From: Bacillota bacterium
GTDB taxonomy: Bacteria; Bacillota; Desulfitobacteriia; Desulfitobacteriales; JAJXUE01
Length of the DNA: 36,614 nucleotides
Direction: 5' to 3'
NCBI GenBank assembly: GCA_021783135.1
Contig: JAJXUE010000002.1
Span: 1-36,614, forward strand
A model generated the notes under the pieces. It had not been told where the DNA came from and made no database searches. It was given only the letters and a program-made list of their open reading frames with translations. Position 1 is the first letter of the stretch. Every line of letters begins with the position of its first letter. Shown in pieces: positions 32,569 through 36,614 of this stretch. Made by a program: the position numbers and the translations under genes.

Positions 32569-34440
32569 TTATTGGGCCAAAAGATGCACGGAACTGTTAC
32601 TATTCACAACTTTAAACAAGAAAGAATGTTTATCTCTGCCAACAAAAAGACTTCCGTACCTATTCCAAAAACCGACATCAGCATGTCCAATAAGAACATA
32701 ATCGTAGCTTTTCAGTGTCTGTGCCCATTGTAATGCGGAAATATTTCGGGTCCAGACGTCTCCGGCATAATAAGGAGGTCCAATGCTCCATGCAGCATTG
32801 TCCGTATAGCCAAGATTTGTTTTTCTCGGTGCAAGTTCATACTTTAAAACATAGAATTCAAATCCAGTTGTATCTTGCCAAACGATATATACCTTTTGGG
32901 TGACGCCAACTACATTATTAACATGAATCATGTCCTGCTTTATGACCTTGCGAGTCGCAATAATCTTCTGAGAAGGTTCAAAAAATATCTGTCTATGTAC
33001 AGCATGACCCGGAATTAATAGGACTAAAAGCAGAATCAAAACTATGGGGACGGAAACCTTAGGGCTTATCAAGTATTTCCTAAATGCCATAATAATGAAA
33101 GCAATGGTAACAAAGCTCCACCCAATAAAATAGATACCCATGTACCTGCTAAATGAAGCTACTCTAACCCCTTCATATGCCGAAAATGAGTATAAATAGA
33201 CCAAGAGATGAACGCCAAGATAAGCAAAAAACCCTGCAACTAATAGTAAATATACAACAAATATCTGTTTTCGCTTATAGTGGTCTTTTTGAAAGAAATA
33301 GATTACTCCATAGGCGATAGTGAATGCAAACAACAAAAATGGAATAGCAAACATATTTGAACCTACATGTGCTATAAATTCATGTTTCACTGCATGCATA
33401 AAGGCCGTAATAGTTTCTCGATCTCGAAGGGTGGCGCGAGCCGAAAAACTCCTATAGATATCTGATATAGAGAAATTGGTTTTATAAGATTTTTTGAAAC
33501 CTAAACTCAAAACCCTACTATTCCAACTGGCATATGCTACAAACGGCACAGCGACAAGCGATAATATTGTTAATGCCTTCTTGATATTTATATCATTTGT
33601 GCCATGTCTCCAGTAACGCCTTAAACACTGATCTAGCACTATTATACCTACAACTAATGCTACTAGAACAATACCTATTTGTTTAATAAGCGGTATGACA
33701 AATAGTAATGGGAGAATTCGTATTATTGCACCCATGTCCTGTTCATCTGACAAATAGTAAAGACCTAAAGCTATGCCAAAGAAAGCGCCAAGGACCGGAT
33801 CTGCATACAACTCGTTGTATCCATTTGTGGCGCTGAAAAATGGTACAACTAAATAAGCTACAATAAATATTGCCGCAGCCGTACCAAACTGTTTCCAACG
33901 TAGCCTTTGTAACAATCCTAAAAATAAGGATATAAAAAGAATGTTCTGGGCAACATAGGTTGTACCTTCTGAATAACCGATTATCTTTGTCACAAAGTAT
34001 TGAAATATAGCGGTCCCCGGCGGATAATCTGTGAAGGTGACGACAGTATTAACACCAGGCAAATTATTACGATAAGTCATTGCCTTAATAATTAGGCCCC
34101 AATGTGAGAACTCGTCCCAGCCAGTGTATATAGTATTGCGATATTGGAAGTAGATGAATATACAAGAAATTACATACATTAACAGTCCTGGTGTAAATAA
34201 ATTGTAGGCAACATCTCTTAGATTTTTATGGTTTTGAAAAATAAACCATGAAAACAATACAAATCCGACAATCGCTAGTACATATGTGCCGAAAAGCAAT
34301 AAGCCAAGCAATGAGAAAAGATATAAAACAGAAATAATAAGTGACACTGAAAATGTTACAGCTGCTTCAACCGGCCAAGTAAATCGTTTAGCTATATACA
34401 AGAAGTAACCCAGAAGGCAAATTAATAACAGTAATATCAC
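32569..34440 (-). CDS. GT-C type polytopic membrane protein, probable glycosyltransferase
   Basis: 623 residues and about twelve membrane helices. The first large external loop has YTGWDEFSHWG, the acidic GT-C motif, and further on FTDYPPGTAIFQYF, a proline-containing segment common in this class. The soluble C-terminal 110 residues follow the last helix. The GTG start at 34440 has GAGGTG five bases upstream. It lies 40 bp after the SMR-like gene. It is probably the enzyme, or one of two, that uses the Und-P-sugar from the GT2 protein at the start of the operon. Acceptor unknown. Confidence 0.77.
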   Translation of the reverse strand: MILLLLICLLGYFLYIAKRFTWPVEAAVTFSVSLIISVLYLFSLLGLLLFGTYVLAIVGFVLFSWFIFQNHKNLRDVAYNLFTPGLLMYVISCIFIYFQYRNTIYTGWDEFSHWGLIIKAMTYRNNLPGVNTVVTFTDYPPGTAIFQYFVTKIIGYSEGTTYVAQNILFISLFLGLLQRLRWKQFGTAAAIFIVAYLVVPFFSATNGYNELYADPVLGAFFGIALGLYYLSDEQDMGAIIRILPLLFVIPLIKQIGIVLVALVVGIIVLDQCLRRYWRHGTNDINIKKALTILSLVAVPFVAYASWNSRVLSLGFKKSYKTNFSISDIYRSFSARATLRDRETITAFMHAVKHEFIAHVGSNMFAIPFLLFAFTIAYGVIYFFQKDHYKRKQIFVVYLLLVAGFFAYLGVHLLVYLYSFSAYEGVRVASFSRYMGIYFIGWSFVTIAFIIMAFRKYLISPKVSVPIVLILLLVLLIPGHAVHRQIFFEPSQKIIATRKVIKQDMIHVNNVVGVTQKVYIVWQDTTGFEFYVLKYELAPRKTNLGYTDNAAWSIGPPYYAGDVWTRNISALQWAQTLKSYDYVLIGHADVGFWNRYGSLFVGRDKHSFLFKVVNSNSSVHLLAQ

Positions 34441-34480
34441 TGAAACACCTCTCTGTTACACATTTTTTATCCATCCATTT

Positions 34481-34828
34481 TTATCTTAAGCCTATCAAGT
34501 AGACCCCTAAAATTACAACGCACACGCCTATCCATCGCGTAAATGGAATTGACTCTTTAAAAATCAACCATGCAACCAAAACACCTAGTACGTAAGCATA
34601 ACTTTGTAGTGGGTATGCAATACTTAGACTCAAACGAGAAAGTATTAATAACCAAATAACCGTTGCAATAACGTATAAAACAAGACCCGCCCAAATATAT
34701 GGCGACAGCAACACTTGAACTACAGTTTTAGAATTAAGACCCCCTACCAGTTGAAGTCCAATCTTCCACAATGTCTGTCCAGTTACGAGTAAAATAATAT
34801 TGAAAAGAAGTAAGAGATAACTGCTCAT
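34481..34828 (-). CDS. SMR/EamA-like four-helix membrane protein, probable lipid-linked sugar flippase
   Basis: 115 residues with four helices (about 2-22, 40-65, 68-90, 97-114). It has the same pattern as the protein at 14810-15181: a helix 1 with VTGQTLWKIGLQL, SIAYPLQSYAYVLGVLVAWLIFKE in helix 3 and a terminal VVILGVYLIG. The ATG overlaps the DUF2304 stop by 4 bp, with GAGGA six bases upstream. Same predicted job: moving a polyprenyl-phosphate sugar across the membrane, as ArnE/ArnF do. Being the second such gene in the window, it marks a second, parallel glycosylation unit. Confidence 0.78.
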   Translation of the reverse strand: MSSYLLLLFNIILLVTGQTLWKIGLQLVGGLNSKTVVQVLLSPYIWAGLVLYVIATVIWLLILSRLSLSIAYPLQSYAYVLGVLVAWLIFKESIPFTRWIGVCVVILGVYLIGLR

Positions 34829-35178
34829 GAGACATCCTCATTCTTTTGTAATTTGTCTTCTAGTAGCGCCAGATCTTGTGCCAACTTAATATTTTGATTA
34901 CTCAATTTGGTAACTATAACTGAAAAGTGGAGAGTCAATAATAATGAAAAGAGCAGAGTCATAAGGAACAACAATGAGGGCGGATAGTACACATTCATTA
35001 ACCGAGATACTCTTTCAAGTAAACCTCTCCAAGTAGAAAAAATTATCATTACAGTTGCCGACAATATCCAAAGTAAGGAATATTGTTCCAGAAGTTTTCC
35101 TTTGCGAATAAGCTCCAAGATACCAATTAGAAATAAGAAACTAAAACCGATGGAAAAGTATTGGATGTTAACGCCCAC
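34825..35178 (-). CDS. DUF2304 membrane protein
   Basis: 117 residues. Three hydrophobic segments, with the family features SLLWILSATVMIIFSTWRGLLERVSR and YYPPSLLFLMTLLF, and a C-terminal coiled coil (KLSNQNIKLAQDLALLEDKL). DUF2304 proteins are repeatedly found next to DPM-type GT2 enzymes and are thought to be their membrane anchors or partners; this GT2 lacks its own membrane helices, which fits. The start is a GTG with AAGGAG nine bases upstream; it overlaps the GT2 gene by 11 bp and the SMR gene by 4 bp. Confidence 0.85.
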   Translation of the reverse strand: MGVNIQYFSIGFSFLFLIGILELIRKGKLLEQYSLLWILSATVMIIFSTWRGLLERVSRLMNVYYPPSLLFLMTLLFSLLLTLHFSVIVTKLSNQNIKLAQDLALLEDKLQKNEDVS

Positions 35179-35893
35179 TTTTAAAGTCTCCTTTCACACC
35201 GAGTTTAGGACGGGATATACTCATTAGCAGTGCTAGCAACACTTTTACCATATAATATACCGACCTAACCGGTGTTATAGATGACCTCCCCGTGGATCGG
35301 TGCCGCATAGAGACAGCTACCTCTTTAATTCTAAATCCCTCGCGGTTTAACATAACTAAGGACTCTACTTCAGGATAATCAGTAGGATACGTATGGGCAA
35401 ATAACTTTATAATTTCTTTGCTAGCTGCTCTATAACCTGATGTAGTATCTTTGAATGTTTTTCCACAAATAATTGAAACTACAATTGAAAAAAAAACGAT
35501 TCCCAATCTCCTAGTGATTGGAGCACGGTAGTTGCCTTTTTCAACAAATCTGGATCCTAAAACAAAATCAGCTTCACCACAGATAATTGGTTTTAACAAG
35601 ATTTCCAAATCATTAGGGTCATGTTGCCCATCAGCATCCAACTGAACTGCAATATCATAATCGTTCTGCGCTGCATAACGATAGCCAGTCTGAACTGCTC
35701 CCCCAATTCCTAAATTTACAGGCAAATTAATTACCTTGGCCCCAGCTTTACCGGCAATCATACTCGTTTTATCTTCGGAACCATCATTTACAACTAGGAC
35801 TGAAGCATTCGGATAAGCTTGCATGATTTCCTTGCTGACATTGCCAATTGACAGTTCTTCGTTATACGCAGGAATAATTATAAGAGTCTTCAT
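35168..35893 (-). CDS. GT2 dolichol/undecaprenyl-phosphate sugar synthase (DPM1-like)
   Basis: 241 residues, the short soluble DPM1 type. KTLIIIPAYNEELSIGNVSK is at the N-terminus, then VLVVNDGSEDKT, the metal-binding QLDADGQHDPNDL, VLGSRFVEKG, and TSGYRAASKEI. It loads a hexose from a nucleotide sugar onto a polyprenyl phosphate on the cytoplasmic face. The ATG at 35891-35893 has GGAGG about five bases upstream; a start four codons earlier would lie within the RBS. It is the first gene of the five-gene operon; an A/T-rich region upstream (35894-36025) must hold the promoter, where a TATAGA near 35950 is a weak -10 candidate. Confidence 0.93.
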   Translation of the reverse strand: MKTLIIIPAYNEELSIGNVSKEIMQAYPNASVLVVNDGSEDKTSMIAGKAGAKVINLPVNLGIGGAVQTGYRYAAQNDYDIAVQLDADGQHDPNDLEILLKPIICGEADFVLGSRFVEKGNYRAPITRRLGIVFFSIVVSIICGKTFKDTTSGYRAASKEIIKLFAHTYPTDYPEVESLVMLNREGFRIKEVAVSMRHRSTGRSSITPVRSVYYMVKVLLALLMSISRPKLGVKGDFKSGR

Positions 35894-36025
35894 AAAATCC
35901 TCCACTTCAGTAAGCTTGCATGAAAATAACTTACAAACTACTTTAACGCAATTCTATATAATAAGTAATTTTTCCTGTAATTCGACATCCTTTTTTTAAA
36001 TTTATATATTTTTGCAAGTGCGCAT

Positions 36026-36068
36026 AAATAAAAAGAGGTCTCATTTACAAAATGAGATCTCCTTTATT
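36026..36068. terminator. Bidirectional intrinsic terminator
   Basis: GAGGTCTCATTT (36035-36046), loop ACA, AAATGAGATCTC (36050-36061), with A-rich sequence on the left and T-rich on the right. It overlaps the stop of the membrane protein gene entering from the right edge and separates it from the second glycan operon. Confidence 0.85.
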
Positions 36069-36614
36069 TATCAAACAACTGCCCCCACCCTTTTAACAGC
36101 TGCATCAATTCCTGCAGCTTTAGTTCTATACTGGGCTGCGCCAAGCCCGGAGGGTCAGGCATTGGTGCCGTTCCCGAAGATGACGGCGGGACGACATGGC
36201 GCACAAGAATTGTCGAGATCAAACCCATAATAATGATTGGCAGCCCGCCGCTGATACCAACAAAGCTTAGCAGCGGAACAAATAAACTAAAAATTGGAGT
36301 GCCGGCTCTACCCGTCGGTGTGGCATTGACCAAAAGGAACAAGGTTAAGTAGGCTGGTGACAACACTTGAACCCCAGGTCGCGTTATTCCGTCACCGCTG
36401 TTTAAGGCAGCGCTGTTCCTTTGTGGCAAATCCCAGTTACCCCCGCCAAGTTGAGCCAAAAATTGCGCTAACTGGGGTAAACTCATGCTAATCATTTGCT
36501 CTGAACCGGGAAATGCGGCTGGATCGGGCTGGATTATCTTGTCCTCGCCGCACAGCCAAACTACAATCTGAATAATCGTGTTAACAACTAGTAGCCAAAA
36601 ACCAGCATTAGGGA
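36064..36614 (-). CDS. Membrane protein of unknown function, 5' end beyond window
   Basis: The reading frame is open to the last base of the window: 183 residues are visible and no start needs to be assumed inside. The visible part begins PNAGFWLLVVNTIIQIVVWL, a transmembrane helix, then a polar stretch with SLPQLAQFLAQLGGGNWDLP, two further hydrophobic segments (around LTLFLLVNAT and LSFVGISGGLPIIIMGLIST) and a Pro/Ser-rich tail ending in an amphipathic helix LQELMQLLKGWGQLF. An internal ATG at 36495 is not a convincing start, because the sequence before it continues the same protein character. Not recognised; it may be part of a small repertoire of sporulation or envelope proteins, but nothing in the visible part shows this. 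Confidence 0.7.
   Translation of the reverse strand, partial: PNAGFWLLVVNTIIQIVVWLCGEDKIIQPDPAAFPGSEQMISMSLPQLAQFLAQLGGGNWDLPQRNSAALNSGDGITRPGVQVLSPAYLTLFLLVNATPTGRAGTPIFSLFVPLLSFVGISGGLPIIIMGLISTILVRHVVPPSSSGTAPMPDPPGLAQPSIELKLQELMQLLKGWGQLFDK

Overview
The window looks like chromosome of a low-to-mid GC Gram-positive anaerobe or facultative anaerobe (Firmicutes, probably Clostridia or Negativicutes). This is inferred from strong AGGAGG-type ribosome binding sites, frequent GTG/TTG starts, a Bacillus-type five-helix succinate dehydrogenase cytochrome b, an IS1182-family transposase and oxygen-independent purine-type catabolism. No rRNA or tRNA gene is present and the genus cannot be fixed from the sequence alone. 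Nearly every gene is on the minus strand; the one clear exception is a membrane glycosyltransferase at 20604-22349.

Region A (1-12833, read right to left) is a long run of catabolic genes. It starts with a three-subunit molybdenum hydroxylase of the xanthine dehydrogenase family (FAD, 2Fe-2S, Mo subunits). AllH (DUF2877), AllF/FdrA and AllG (DUF1116) follow: the three components of the oxamate (oxalurate) carbamoyltransferase. Then come a cyclase-family metal amidohydrolase and a carbamate kinase. After a 34-35 bp tandem repeat come a GNAT-like protein, a thiolase-fold protein without catalytic cysteines, and its DUF35 Zn-ribbon/OB partner. A UraA-type nucleobase permease, cut by the window edge, closes the run. 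The simplest reading is uptake and hydroxylation of a purine or related N-heterocycle, phosphorolysis of a ureido intermediate to carbamoyl phosphate, and ATP formation by carbamate kinase. The thiolase/DUF35/GNAT part has no obvious place in that scheme and is the most puzzling part of the cluster.

Region B (12834-22458) begins with two terminators and a two-helix membrane protein that has its own good promoter. A seven-gene glycan operon follows (wecE, a GT2 polyprenyl-phosphate glycosyltransferase, rfbA, rfbB, a left-handed beta-helix acyltransferase, an SMR/EamA-like flippase, a methyltransferase). With rfbA, rfbB and wecE but no rfbC or rfbD, the sugar made is predicted to be dTDP-4-amino-4,6-dideoxygalactose rather than rhamnose. 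A divergent GT-C membrane glycosyltransferase lies across a 375 bp AT-rich spacer.

Region C (22459-28727) is a C4-dicarboxylate operon: a PAS/AAA+/Fis regulator, sdhC, sdhA, sdhB and an NAD(P) malic enzyme. The regulator has an N-terminal Rossmann domain and has lost the GAFTGA sigma-54 contact loop. A perfect 8+8 bp palindrome lies just upstream of it.

Region D (28728-36614) holds an IS1182-family element, then a second glycan operon (GT2, DUF2304, SMR-like flippase, two GT-C type membrane proteins) bounded by terminators at both ends. The 3' part of an unrecognised membrane protein runs off the right edge.
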